Assembly (NCBI RefSeq): GCF_033439725.1
Contig: NW_026944385.1
Location: 1,955,001-2,019,000, forward strand
Source of the DNA: Neurospora tetraspora
Lineage: Eukaryota > Ascomycota > Sordariomycetes > Sordariales > Sordariaceae
Direction of reading: 5' to 3'
Length of the DNA stretch: 64,000 bases
Shown here: positions 32,064 through 42,336 of the stretch, piece after piece
Position numbering within the stretch: position 1 is the stretch's first letter
How the letters are laid out: each line of letters begins with the position of its first letter
The notes under the pieces: model-generated
The model's input: only the letters and a program-made list of their open reading frames with translations
Databases searched by the model: none
Told to the model about the DNA's origin: nothing
Program-made: the position numbers and the translations under genes

Positions 32064-33863
32064 TCAGGATATCAAGTGCTTCTCTCCTTCCCCGCCAACC
32101 GTGTAGCCTCTCGCCACTCCGCCTCTGCCTTCTTCAATCGTCATGCTGGCCTCCTCGTCAAAATCTGTACCCAGACCGACCCAGGTCCGCTGAGTACGAA
32201 GATACTCTGCACCTGGGCTAACGACGCCGTTGACTGATGCCAGCTCCTGGGCCTTGGATCTCAGGGTCAAAGCGCTTGATCGTGGCGGCGCATCCGGCTT
32301 ATCAGACGAGGCCTCCTTCTTTTCACTCTTGGGTTTCGACGCGGCCATGCGCATGGGCCTACTATGGCTGACAAGTTTTCCTGTCCTCCAGTCGAACTCG
32401 GGTGGTGCCGACTCCTCTTCGCTGTCAAAATCGCCGTCACCAGAGGCTTGCTCGTTATCGGCTGTATCTTGCGTCTCGTTGTTCTCGGTGTTCTCGGACT
32501 TCTTCTCCTCGAGCTTTTCGTCAGCCGGTGGCTTGACAGCCTCAATGCCACCCCACCACTCGCCGGTCCAAACTCTTTCGTCGTCACTGGCGAGGGCGAG
32601 TTCAAGCTCAAAGGGGGTGATAACGGGCTTGTAGAAGCCAGCATCATCCTCAATAAGAGAACTCTCCCAGCAGCCGACCACAACCCAGCCGTCGATTTCG
32701 GCAAAGTTGGCAAGCTTGGCCGGATTGAGTTTTCCAACCACCATCGTGTAACTTTTCTTGCCGGCAGCAGCGATCTGCTTGCGGATGCTATCGATCGAGG
32801 AAAGGTAGTTGGAAACCGAGAGGGTGTTGACAAGGATACCGATGATGCCAGCCGTGGTCAGGGAGAGGAGGCGGGCATAACGGCGACCAAGGAGACGCTG
32901 AGCGGAGTACAGCGAGGAGCTGTCAGAAGAGGTCTGGAAGATGTAGAGGTTCTTGACTCTGGAGCAGAGGGCGAGGAGAAGCGCGGTTGGCGGTTGGGAG
33001 ACGTGGAAAATGGAGTAGTCTCGGAGATTCAGACCCGTCGAGGTTTCGCTGCCATCGCTGATTTCAACCTCTTTGCCTTGGGCATCCACGACTTTTCTGT
33101 TTGGTATCCTGCCCATGGGGTTGTGAACAATCTCGGTGGCTAGCAGGTTGGCGTAACCACGGCTTTGGAGCTCGGACAACAAAGACTGGACGTGAACTTG
33201 GTATGTGACATCGGCCATCAAGACCACCTTGGCCTCCTTATCTGGGTATTCCTTCTCGAAGTCGGCGAGGGCAGCATCGCGGTCGAGGATGTGCTTGGTG
33301 AAGACATAGATTACGGGAAGACGGGAAGTAGGCGAGAGGCACGAGCGGCCGTAGTGGACAACGACATCGGCGTTAACGTGTTCGGCGGCAATCTCGTCGA
33401 CGCAGCAGGCGCTGTAGGAGGTATCGGCGAGCACGTATACTCGACGGGCCTTGGGTTGAGATTCTGCTGGAGCTGGAGCTTGTTTACCACATCCACACCC
33501 TGTACCGTTTTGTTGGGCATCGCGGCCGCATTGTCCGTTGTTCGTGGTCGAGGGCTCGGGGCATGCTGTTGGTGTTTCTGTGGAAGACGTCGACGGCGTC
33601 GGTTGTGGTAGAGCAGCGAGCTCTTTCTCTAGGAGTTGGACGACTCTGGGGGCATCGCAAAGCATATGGTCGGGAAATTGTAGGCCAATTCTCCTCCATC
33701 CCCCTTCGCCGATCTCCTTTGCTGTCCTGGAGATCTCGTAGATGTCGCCGAGTTCATCGTCTGATTTCGTCTTGGTCTTGTCATCGGTCGGGACCACTGC
33801 GTATTCAAATAGGTGGTCCTCCGGTGTTGACAGAACCGGTGCCGCGTTTAGTTCGCCAGCCAT
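32064..33863 (-). CDS. DPH2: Diphthamide biosynthesis protein 2
   Basis: An intron-free gene for 599 residues starting [10 protein letters not shown] at 33863. Dph2 with Dph1 forms the iron-sulfur enzyme that transfers the 3-amino-3-carboxypropyl group of SAM to a histidine of elongation factor 2, the first step of diphthamide synthesis in the cytosol. The three-part Dph1/Dph2 fold is visible: [40 protein letters not shown] with HYGRSCL, and [20 protein letters not shown] followed by VVGCWESSL. The cysteines of the SACCVDE, GRSCL and VGCWE motifs are kept. A Gly/Cys/Pro-rich insertion (~95-135) and a Glu/Ser-rich linker (~445-500) are extras common in fungal forms. The upstream in-frame residues before this Met lack similarity and were left out. 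Confidence 0.97.
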   Translation of the reverse strand: MAGELNAAPVLSTPEDHLFEYAVVPTDDKTKTKSDDELGDIYEISRTAKEIGEGGWRRIGLQFPDHMLCDAPRVVQLLEKELAALPQPTPSTSSTETPTACPEPSTTNNGQCGRDAQQNGTGCGCGKQAPAPAESQPKARRVYVLADTSYSACCVDEIAAEHVNADVVVHYGRSCLSPTSRLPVIYVFTKHILDRDAALADFEKEYPDKEAKVVLMADVTYQVHVQSLLSELQSRGYANLLATEIVHNPMGRIPNRKVVDAQGKEVEISDGSETSTGLNLRDYSIFHVSQPPTALLLALCSRVKNLYIFQTSSDSSSLYSAQRLLGRRYARLLSLTTAGIIGILVNTLSVSNYLSSIDSIRKQIAAAGKKSYTMVVGKLNPAKLANFAEIDGWVVVGCWESSLIEDDAGFYKPVITPFELELALASDDERVWTGEWWGGIEAVKPPADEKLEEKKSENTENNETQDTADNEQASGDGDFDSEEESAPPEFDWRTGKLVSHSRPMRMAASKPKSEKKEASSDKPDAPPRSSALTLRSKAQELASVNGVVSPGAEYLRTQRTWVGLGTDFDEEASMTIEEGRGGVARGYTVGGEGEKHLIS

Positions 33864-34319
33864 TGTATGTCTAGCGCAGGTATGTTGTTGAGGATAATGA
33901 TGGCTGAGGTGGTTGTTGACTTGTGACTTTGTTGCTGGGGAAATGTTTCGATGTTGTTTTCTTGACACTGGACGGAATGTGGGGTTGAAATTTTCTGGTC
34001 GGCGGCGGGGTCTGCTGAGATATTACCCCGCGATTTGACGTCGCGGGTGCCTGAGCCCTACGGCTTCGGTGGGGTTTCAGCGGAACAGTGGGCTGAGACA
34101 TGCAGCCTAACCGCCCGACGGCCTCAACCTACTGCCGAGGACGAAGGTTGGAGGAGGACCACTTCCTCTCGCGGGTCCACTTACTTTCTTGACACTTTCA
34201 CTGTATTGCACAAACGAAAACTCTCTGCGGCGTTGATCATTTCGCATTAACATTATCTAGCTATCCAACTGCTTTTGTCTATATCCAACATCCAACACCG
34301 AAAAAAACGCGCCGTACGA
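33864..34319. other. DPH2 promoter and 3' flank of the transporter gene
   Basis: About 450 bp. The transporter and DPH2 are in the same orientation (both minus), so this stretch holds the DPH2 promoter and the transporter 3' region ends at 34320. No gene is seen. Confidence 0.45.
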
Positions 34320-35890
34320 TTAGAACTTGACCCGCGGGTTGAAGCCGACAGCGAGGACACGGGCGGACGTATAACACGCCAGGGCGATGAAGTACGAAAG
34401 GCCCGAGAAGATGATGACGGCTCGCCAGCCCGTCTCAACAGAGCCCATCTCCAACAAGGCGCCGCCGATGGGTACACTGCTGAGCGTACCGAAACTGGCC
34501 ACCATCATGGCTGTCGAGTAGTACCGACCGAAGTGGCGAGCGTCACACAACTGTCCGAGGCATACGGGTACCAAGCCGAGGTTGCTTCCGCTGGCAAATC
34601 CAAAGAGCACGGCATATCCGATCAGCACCGACTTGGACATGGCTGCCGGGAGCCACATGGCCAATACGAGAATCACACACAGCGAGATGGTGATGATCAC
34701 CACGTTGAACCGTCCAATGCGATCGGCAAAGAGACCCGGGAGCACACGGCCCAACACAGACCCGGCGTTGAGGTACGACAGGAGAAGGTAGCTCTCGGTC
34801 GCATCCTGGCCATGCGCCGCTGCGTACGAGACAATGTACGTCAAGGGCATGAACAGACCCCACTCCATAAAGAAGATGCCGATCGCCGAAAAGGCATAGC
34901 GAAGGTCTCGGAATCCGGAAAAGTCGGGCAGAAGTGACGAGACCTTGGCTCCGTCGTGGCTGATCTTGGGCTTCAGACGAGTCTTGATAAAGAGGTTGGC
35001 TGGCACGGCGAGGCCGAGCATAATGAAGCCAAGAATGCGGCAACTCCACGGGAACCCAATCGAGGGGAGGGTATACCGCAACATAATGGGGAACACGATA
35101 CCACCAATGCCGCCGGAAATGGTAGCAACACCTGTTGCCAGTCCACGGCGCACATGGAAGAAGTGTGTGATCGCCCCGTACGCAGGGCAGTTGAGAAGGG
35201 CGCCGCCCAAGCCACCGAGCACCGAGTATGTCAGCATGATCTGATAATAAGCTGCGTCCGTCGTTAGCTCCATATGCCATCAACAACTAGGGGCGGAAGT
35301 GCTAAGGACTTACTCTTGCTGAGGCTCAACAACATCAAGCTGAGGACGACCAGCACACTACCCGCGGCGACCAAGAGGCGCGCTCCATGCCGATCGAAAA
35401 TGGGGCCGACTTGGATGCCCACAAAGAAGACGATGAAGAGGTACAGGGAAAAGATCCATCCGATCTCGGATGCGCTGTGGTTGACAAGCTGATGTGTCGA
35501 AAAGTATGATTCGAAGACGGCCGCAGAGTTGATAAGTCCAAACACCGATATCATGGCGCAAAAGGACCCAAACACTACCAGCCAGCCCTGCAGGCCACCT
35601 TCGGGGAAGTCGATTACGGTGGTCGCCGCAGACGGCTGCCGGGCAAGGCCGTTCTCGCACTTGGCGCCCTCATCATGGGGGCTGTCGCTGAGGTCTTGGA
35701 TGGTGTCGGATTCCGGTCCCGAGTCCTGTCCGTCCGAGTTGTCTTGGCGCTTTGAGACGAACGATCCGCCCTTTTCCTGGTCGCTGGAATCGATAACGGT
35801 CGGGAGTGATGACAATGACTCGGCCACGGGGGGCTGCTGATGGTTTTTTAGGCAGCTGTCCTCTGCATTAGGAGCTTGACCTAGGGTCAT
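34320..35890 (-). CDS. MFS transporter, monocarboxylate (MCT/MCH) type
   Basis: Exons 35890-35314 and 35251-34320 (62-bp intron, GTAAGT donor) encode 502 residues. After a ~85-residue Ser/Asp/Glu-rich cytosolic N-terminus the family signature DFPEGGLQGWLVVFGSF begins helix 1, matching the [D/E]G[G/S][W/Y/F]GW motif of monocarboxylate porters. The loop GPIFDRHGARLL follows helix 2-3 and GLFADRIGRFNVV lies after helix 8, both typical MFS loop motifs. Twelve helices fit the hydrophobic pattern. The protein should sit in the plasma membrane and move a small organic acid or related solute; fungal members also carry riboflavin or nicotinate, so the substrate cannot be read from the sequence. Confidence 0.93.
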
Positions 35891-37332
35891 TTATCCGGGG
35901 TTTTTTGGCGACAGATGATCTCGAGTCTCGAAAGATAACTTCCAAGGTCGGGAGGGTTGGTCAGGGCTTTCTCCTGCTCGTTCAGGGACGAGGTCAACGA
36001 AAAGATGATGTTCTTCGAGATATAAGAATGCACGTTCTTCAGTTTCCGTCACTGTGACAAGAAGTGGCGGTATCTGGCCCTTTAAGTGGAGGGCCGGGTG
36101 GAGGACAAAGCGGGCTCAACAGGGATTCAACGCAAGAAAAAAACTTTCTTTGCGAACCGCGGGGTGGTGGCAGGGTGGCTGGAATCTGGAATGGCGGAGA
36201 GGCTTCTCGGTCTTCTCTGAGACTTCTCTGGCAAACAAAACGTCGAAAATGAAACATCACTGGCACGGGCTCATTATCCGGTCCCACCAGTTGTTAGCGT
36301 GATGGCAGATTCGCTGTGGCAGCCGCTGCTAGGAGAATCAGTTTCTCTCACGTAACAAGCCGGCTTGGCAGCATGCGCCGAGAGTGTCCGGTCTGGATTT
36401 CGGAAAGCCAGCGCCGGCGGTGACCCTTCGATTCTCAGGCACCGCTCCCGGAGCCCGGCGTCCACCGGTCATTCGCCGTCATTCGCTGGCTCTGACCGCA
36501 ACCGATGTTCTAAAGTTCGCGGAGGCTTCGACTTGTGTCAGAGCAGTGTGCAAGATCGTTTGCATTCGAAGAACGTGACGTCAATATGCAAGTGCATCTG
36601 GCTGGCATCTCCAAAATTTCCGATTCGGTTGCCTGTACGTACCCCTTTCACGTGCGCCGGTGGAATGCGACGTATTGTTTACATTGTCTCAACTTATTCT
36701 ACTTGTTTGCAAACAAGCACATAAAACATCCATGAATTCCCTTCACCGCGTCTTAGCATTCTCCTTCCTCAACAATCATCATGAGCGTCCCTTTGCAATC
36801 TCCGGCCATCAGCACCTGGGCTTTTCACTGGCCAGCAACGGCTTACGGCCCTGCTCAGTCATGGATTGCTACGGAAAACCACTGTAACATCGTAGTGTGT
36901 GTCATTGGTTGTCGGTCATCACTAACCCAAAGGATTTTACCTACCTGACCCGGCAACGCTTAGTGGCAAGGGACGTAAAGTTTGTTGGTTCCCTTCTCTT
37001 TGTTTTTCTTTGTTCTCGCCCTTCAACGTCTCGTCAATCTATGACAGCCGAGAAAATAGCTGATCGACTAGGAAATTCCATCATGGATATACGGCACGGA
37101 AGAGACTGTTGGTTGTTCTTTTTGTGCGGCTGTGCCCTTGTTCGTTGCGACAGCGTAATGGGCTGTTGTGTAGGCAGCAGAGTTGATCATCGTATTAGAT
37201 GCCACTCTGCGCTGCCACCGACCTGCATCATCTGGCGATCCTTGATGTTTGTGTTTGTTTGAGATGCGGTAAGTAAGCTCACAAAGCCACACGGTAAAGC
37301 TCTGGCCATCTGCCATCTCATGTTTCAAAGAG
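35891..37332. other. Intergenic between divergent genes
   Basis: A 1.4-kb region between the divergent transporter and mannosyltransferase genes. It should hold both promoters. Short frames on both strands have no support. Confidence 0.45.
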
Positions 37333-38834
37333 ATGGGCTACTACCGCGCATCTTCCCAGCCGGGCACACTGCCTCTCGCGTTTGACCTGCTGGCGCGAGT
37401 AGGACAGATCCTCATGTTGCAATTTCGACGACTTCGGCGCTCGGGGCGCAATCGACGCCGCATCAAGCTCCTTCTCAAAATCGCCTTACCGCTCCTCGTC
37501 CTTTACCTCATCGACCTGCCGATTCACCTATACCGTACGCGCGTTGCGCGCCCCGACCATGATCTCGACCAGCCGTTTGCGACGGGATGTCTGGACCCGT
37601 CGGTGACCGCCGCGCAGCCGCGCGAAAACGCCACTTTTGTCATGCTGGCGCGGAATAGCGAGATCGACGATGCGAGAGCGACGGTGGAGAATATCGAATG
37701 GCATTTCAACCGGTGGTTCCACTACCCGATCCTGTTCCTGAACGACGTTCCGTGGACGGAGGAATTCAAGGATGTTTTGAGCAGGGCCGTGAGTAACGGG
37801 ACTGAGGTCAGGTTCGAGGTCATCGAGAAGGGAAAGTGGGGGTTTCCCGAGGAGATGAATGAGAAGGAAAAGACGAAGGCCAAATTGCAGATGAAAAAGC
37901 AGGGTGAGAAGGGAGTGGGCTATGGCGATATGGAGAGTTATCACCACATGTGTCGGTTCTACTCTGGGTATGTCTCACCGTGCGTTCCGTGTGGAAGGTT
38001 CTTTTGCTAACCCGTGTGTTGCAAACAGCGAGTTCTATAACCTCGAAGCCCTGAGGCCGTACAAGTGGTACTGGCGCCTCGAGCCGAGTGTCCGCTACAG
38101 CTGCGCCCTCACATACGACCCCTTTGCCGAGATGGCGCGTCGCAACAAGGTCTACGGCTGGACGATAGCGCTCTGGGAGGTCGGCGATACCTGCCCGCCC
38201 TGTTCAAGACGACCGACGACTACCGGATCGAAAAGGGCATTCCCCGGACGCCAGCCTGGAATGCCTTGTTCCAAGTGATGTGGTACCCGCGCCCGTCCGT
38301 TGGTTTCTTGGCTTCTTCGGAGTCTCAGAGCACGACAACGCAGGCAACAAGTGGAACATGTGCCACTACTGGAGCAACTTCGAGATCGCCAACCTGGACT
38401 TCTTCCGCGGGCGCGAATACCAGGACTACTTCCGCTACCTGGACAGCAAAGGCGGCTTCTACTCGGAGCGCTGGGGCGACGCGCCGGTACACACGCTGGC
38501 CGTGCACATGCTTCTCTCGCCCGAGAAGATCCATCATTTCTCGGATATTGGCTACGAGCACGACACGCTTTGGCAGTGTCCCGGGAATGCGCCGATGGAT
38601 GAGCAACTGCTCGGTAACAAGGCGCTGGCAGACACGGGCAAGATGACACCGCCGTCGGAGGGGGGGACGGGATGCAGGTGCAAGTGCCGGGAGAATAAGA
38701 GGAGGAGGAATATCAATAGTGAGTGCACGAGCGAGCTGACGAGGCCGGTGGCGTTTCATAGACCCAGTTGGTGGGAGAGGCATAATTGGGTTTATCACTA
38801 TGCTGTGAATAACCCTAATAATCCGAGGAAGTGA
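37333..38834 (+). CDS. Alpha-1,2-mannosyltransferase, KRE2/MNT1 family (GT15), with two frame breaks
   Basis: Exons 37333-37967 and 38029-38834 (61-bp intron) encode about 460 residues. GT15 enzymes are Golgi type II membrane proteins that add alpha-1,2-mannose to O- and N-glycans. A basic N-terminus and one anchor (KIALPLLVLYLIDLPIHLY) are followed by the family core: ATFVMLARNSEIDDA, YHHMCRFYSG, YWRLEPSVRYSC with the conserved Glu, GWTIALWEVGDT, WSNFEIANLDFFRG, FYSERWGDAPVH and HHFSDIGYEH. Two one-base deletions shift the frame, at about 38193-38197 (after GDTC) and at about 38311-38314 (before GFFGVSEHD). The protein similarity simply continues in the next frame each time. It is either a recent pseudogene or carries sequencing errors. 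Confidence 0.85.
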
Positions 38835-39078
38835 GGTGGCGGTGGGATCGGGACAGGAGGTCTTGGTGTCCCGGGCCAGTCTTGTGGTTTTAAGGATTAA
38901 TGACATAGCAAAAAATGGTTTTCACACTTTTGAGATATCACTCGATGCCACACGATCCCTCATCACCAAAACTTTTGGCACCGTGGGAAGGAATTCGAGG
39001 CGTTGTTGTTGTCGGCGTATCAGGACGTGCACTTCGGGCCCACTCATAAGCGCCATGGTTCGCACATTTAATCATCAA

Positions 39079-39167
39079 GCGGGTTTAGCTCAGTTGGGAG
39101 AGCGTCAGACTGAAGTTCACTTCACTCATAAATCTGAAGGTCGTGTGTTCGATCCACACAAACCGCA
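39079..39167 (+). tRNA. tRNA-Phe (GAA) with 16-nt intron
   Basis: GCGGGTT pairs with AACCCGC-type acceptor (AAACCGC) and is followed by discriminator A at 39167. The D arm TAGCTCAGTTGGGAGAGC and the T arm GTGTGTTCGATCCACAC are canonical. The anticodon stem TCAGA/TCTGA carries anticodon GAA at 39112-39114. The 16-nt intron is at 39116-39131, directly 3' of position 37. Confidence 0.95.
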
Positions 39168-39170
39168 AAC

Positions 39171-39175
39171 TTTTT
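39171..39175 (+). terminator. Pol III terminator of tRNA-Phe
   Basis: TTTTT begins four bases after the tRNA end, the usual spacing for RNA polymerase III termination. Confidence 0.85.
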
Positions 39176-39662
39176 GTCGATTCTATCTTGACATTCTTCT
39201 TGCATTATTTCTAAAATGCGAGAACTTGCTCTTCTGGGTGTTTTTTTTCTTTCTTTTTCTGACTGACACAAAGCAATTTGGCGTTGCGGGTGGCCGACTT
39301 CCTCTCAAGTCGTGGAGTAACAGAAGGACGCTGGACCTCCATTGTCTTTGCTGTATCTGCCATATCTTTCTTTGTCTGCAGTATATATACTATGAGATCA
39401 CTCGAGTGACTCGACTCCCTCCCTGTTCTCTTTCAAACTATTTCCAAAAATGTTTCATTGTCTCGTAATAACCCGCATTGGCCTCTCAAACTCTTTAGAA
39501 GCCAAGTTGAACAGGATATACCTACCCACCATCAACGTCCACTATCTCACAACCTTGCTCGTCCATGCGTATCAAGTCCCTCTCCGCCGTTATATCGCCT
39601 TTCCATTTTTAAGATCTGTACATACCTACTTTCTAACAGCCATCAATCACCTCAACATCACG
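39176..39662. other. Intergenic, promoter of the first FCPWC gene
   Basis: No gene recognised in this ~490 bp. GTATATATACTATG occurs at ~39380 and a CATCAATCACCTCAACATCACG leader-like stretch lies directly before the ATG. Confidence 0.45.
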
Positions 39663-40471
39663 ATGCACCTCACCATCACCATCCTCCTCTCCCTCTCTTC
39701 CCTCCTCACCATCAAACCAGCAACCGTCGCCGCGCAACAATCCGACCGTTTCTGTCCCTGGTGCTACTGGACGGTCCCAGACAGCATGGCCGGTCTTCCC
39801 GAGTTCAAATTCGACTCGTTCTGCCACGCCTTCGTTCACCAGCCCATCACCGATCGCCCTGGCGGCCCTGGACCCTCCTCACCTCAAAAGCCGATATTCC
39901 ACGTCGCCATCATGAACAACAACTTCACCGAGCTTCTCTCGTACGGCCGAATGGTGGGCTATAACATGTCGGTGGACTTGCCGAGCAGGCCGGCGAGGTG
40001 TGCGCCGGGGGTGGCGACTTTTCACATGAACGGGAAGGAAGACCAGCAAGGGGGTGATGGGTTGTTGAGGCCGTGAGTTTCCCCTTTTTTCTTTTTTTTT
40101 TTTTTTTTTTCTTTTTTTTTTTTTTGTTGGCTTTCCTTCCCTAGAGTTTCTATCTTCTTTACTTGGTGCCGGATGTGTCATGATGGGCTGGATCGGATGG
40201 AGATCAAGATTCGAGGTTGTACTTTGTAGAGAAGAAGATGCTAATGATCAACTGGAAACCTACCTAACATAGTCCAACGTTCGATTACTCTGTTCGTTCT
40301 GACGAAAATCATACCCCTCCGCAGTTGTTCTCGGACAAGTTTCCAAATGGATGGGCGGCTTATGCGGGCGCCAAGGGCGTGGCGCCGGGCGGGGAGTGGG
40401 TGGTGTATAGGAAGAAGTTCAGTTGTTGTGTTAATAAGCAGGATAGCATTGGGGGGACTGATTTTCCGTGA
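39663..40471 (+). CDS. Secreted protein with FCPWC motif, tandem paralogue 1
   Basis: Exons 39663-40072 and 40273-40471 flank a 200-bp intron (GTGAGT donor, CTAAC branch, ATAG acceptor) that contains a ~40-base T-rich run. They encode 202 residues. A signal peptide (MHLTITILLSLSSLLTIKPATVAAQ) is followed by RFCPWCYWTV, then FCHAFVHQPI, HVAIMNNNFTELLSYGRMVG, and in exon 2 PPTFDYSVRSDENHTPPQ, GGEWVVYRKKFSCC. A later CAG at 40322-40324 was rejected as acceptor because it breaks the frame, whereas the ATAG acceptor keeps it. The order RFCPWC, VHQP, ELLSYxRM and the phase-2 intron position are shared with the gene at 41016-41813. No known family is recognised; the CxxC-like CPWC suggests a disulfide or metal site. 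Confidence 0.8.
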
Positions 40472-41015
40472 TCGCGACGCGGGAAGGCTGGATGTGCTAT
40501 GGTGCTATGGTGCTATGGTGCTATGGTGGTGAGTTGGTGAGGTCACTGAGGTGGAATTGATTTTAGAGCAACAACTCTACTGTGTGTGTTATTATTAGAG
40601 TGAACAAACAACCTCTGCTTTCGAGCTCTGCTGTAGTTTTTATTGCGTTGGTACTTGGTAATCACATGGTCAAAGTGAAGTTGTTTGTTTGGCTTTGTTG
40701 CAGTGTCTAGTGAATATCGGGGACAAAGGCTATCTCTCTGTCTTGTGCTGGCGCGGGACGGCGGGAGGGAGTTGAGATTCATTGTATGTGTCACAATCCT
40801 CAAAGAAACATGACAATGCGTGCCAAATCTTTGTATCCATCTACGAGAAAACCTTGAATAAAAAAGCACGAAGTAGGTAATACAAACCATATGCCTGCCC
40901 CTGGGAGACTTGTACACATCCCGACAATCACACTTTTCTCTGCCATCCAGCATCTCAAGTTCAACCAACTTCATTCGTTCTTTCCCAACCCAACTGATAT
41001 ATACACCTTCCAAAC
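40472..41015. other. Intergenic between the FCPWC paralogues
   Basis: About 540 bp; a GGTGCTATGGTGCTATGGTG repeat (10-bp unit GTGCTATGGT) occurs at ~40497-40526. It holds the 3' end of the first gene and the promoter of the second (TATATA at 40998). No gene is seen. Confidence 0.5.
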
Positions 41016-41813
41016 ATGTTGACATCGCTCCTTCCCTTTCTTCTCCTCCTCTTCTCCACCCTCACCCTCACCGGCCCCGCCTACGCCTCCCCAGTTAACA
41101 CTTTCCCCGACACCGCCTCCAACGCCAACGCTCCTGCCGCAACAAACAACTCTCAGATCCTCAACACCAGAGATGCCAACACCAACTGGAACAACTGGTC
41201 CTCCATCGGCGAGCGCTTCTGCCCCTGGTGCGAAGCCGGCGTCGACTCCAAAGACGGCGCCAGCCCGGAAGACAGGGTGTGCAGGGTAGTCGTGCACCAG
41301 CCGATGGCCGCGGGCAGCAACCCGCCAAACACCCAATTCGCTCACGTCGTCATCCTCAACGCCCGGTATACGGAGCTGCTGTCGTACAAGCGCATGGGGT
41401 GGAATCAGCAGGAGAATCTTTGGACGTCGGTGGGGGATGATGGGTCTGAGGGTGGGATCGCCACGGTGTTTACTGGTCAAGAGGGTGTTTGGTTGCCGTA
41501 AGTTTTTTTTTATTCATTTTTCCTGAATGCAGAGTTACTGTGGGGCTTGATGAGAACCTCCAACAGTAGAGTACACTAGAGATATCTCGTGGGGAGGATA
41601 TATGGCTGTCTGTTCTTGAGCGCCTTTGCTGACTTGAGATGGATGATGTTTGTTTCTAGACCAAAGATTTTGTGGCAGAGAGATGGGAAACTGTCAGTGA
41701 CCGTTCTTCCACTGTACCCGGGCACGGAGGGGTCGACGTGGAAAATTGTGACAAACGTTGCACCGAAGCAGAGCTATCTCGTTTTTCATACGTGGTTCTT
41801 CTGTGGGAGGTAG
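41016..41813 (+). CDS. Secreted protein with FCPWC motif, tandem paralogue 2
   Basis: Exons 41016-41497 and 41660-41813 (162-bp intron, GTAAGT donor, CTAG acceptor, phase 2) encode 211 residues. A signal peptide (MLTSLLPFLLLLFSTLTLTG..YAS) and an Asn/Ala-rich, possibly processed segment ending NTRD are followed by the shared block: RFCPWCEAGV, VCRVVVHQPM, AHVVILNARYTELLSYKRMG. Exon 2 begins with the same PP pair as paralogue 1 and ends HTWFFCGR. The two genes lie head to tail with ~540 bp between them and share intron position and phase, so they arose by tandem duplication and have since diverged strongly. The function is unknown. Confidence 0.8.
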
Positions 41814-42336
41814 CTTCTATTGGTAGCTACAAGTGCAAGGCTCTGGTGCCTGGGGTTGGAAAGATTCATAAGTTGTTTGTCTTCTTTTAATATGCAGTGG
41901 GTACATAGTATTTAAAGTGTCATTAAACATCATGCTGCAGTTCTACCTCTTCAATGAAAGGTTCCACTACACTTTTTTCGACTTGGGAGCTGGAGGCAGG
42001 AGGACCACTGTGACACCATGAGATCCACTTGGTGATTGTTTACTTGTGTGGATTCAGCGATGCACAAAATAGGGGGGAACCCCACTTCACATCTTCATGA
42101 TGTTGTTCTTGTTGTTTGCGTTACAAGTACATGCATCTAACTTCTACCTCCGCCGCCCGAAGGGAATGAGATGTGCGGCAGTGAATCCAGAAAAAGGAAA
42201 AAAAAATGAAAGGTCCTGTCGTGAATCGAACACGGGACGTGACTGCGAACTGGAAAGGAGTAGTTCTAGAAGAGCCTTATTTGCGCAACCGGAAGGTGCC
42301 AGCTACAGCACTACTACAATGCCAAACGAACCTATT
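41814..42336. other. Intergenic, contains a tRNA-like T arm
   Basis: About 520 bp between convergent genes. The only structured signal is the tRNA-like sequence at 42212-42240 on the minus strand. Confidence 0.4.
42212..42240 (-). other. tRNA 3'-half remnant (T arm) with downstream T run
   Basis: Read on the minus strand, ACGTCCCGTG-TTCGATT-CACGACAGGACC resembles a T arm with B-box core GTTCGATTC and the 3' strand of an acceptor stem. A run of nine T follows ~10 nt downstream, like a pol III terminator. No matching GGTCCTG 5' acceptor strand or convincing D arm is found within 100 nt, so it is not a complete tRNA. It may be a decayed tRNA or a tRNA-derived SINE tail. Confidence 0.35.

Noticed and set aside
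32364-33143. Plus-strand frame of 259 codons
   Set aside because: Antisense shadow of DPH2.
40325-40471. Second exon of the first FCPWC gene starting after CAG at 40324
   Set aside because: It breaks the frame; the ATAG acceptor at 40272 with a CTAAC branch keeps the frame and adds coding-like residues.
42212-42310. Complete minus-strand tRNA gene
   Set aside because: No 5' acceptor strand or D arm pairs with the T-arm side.
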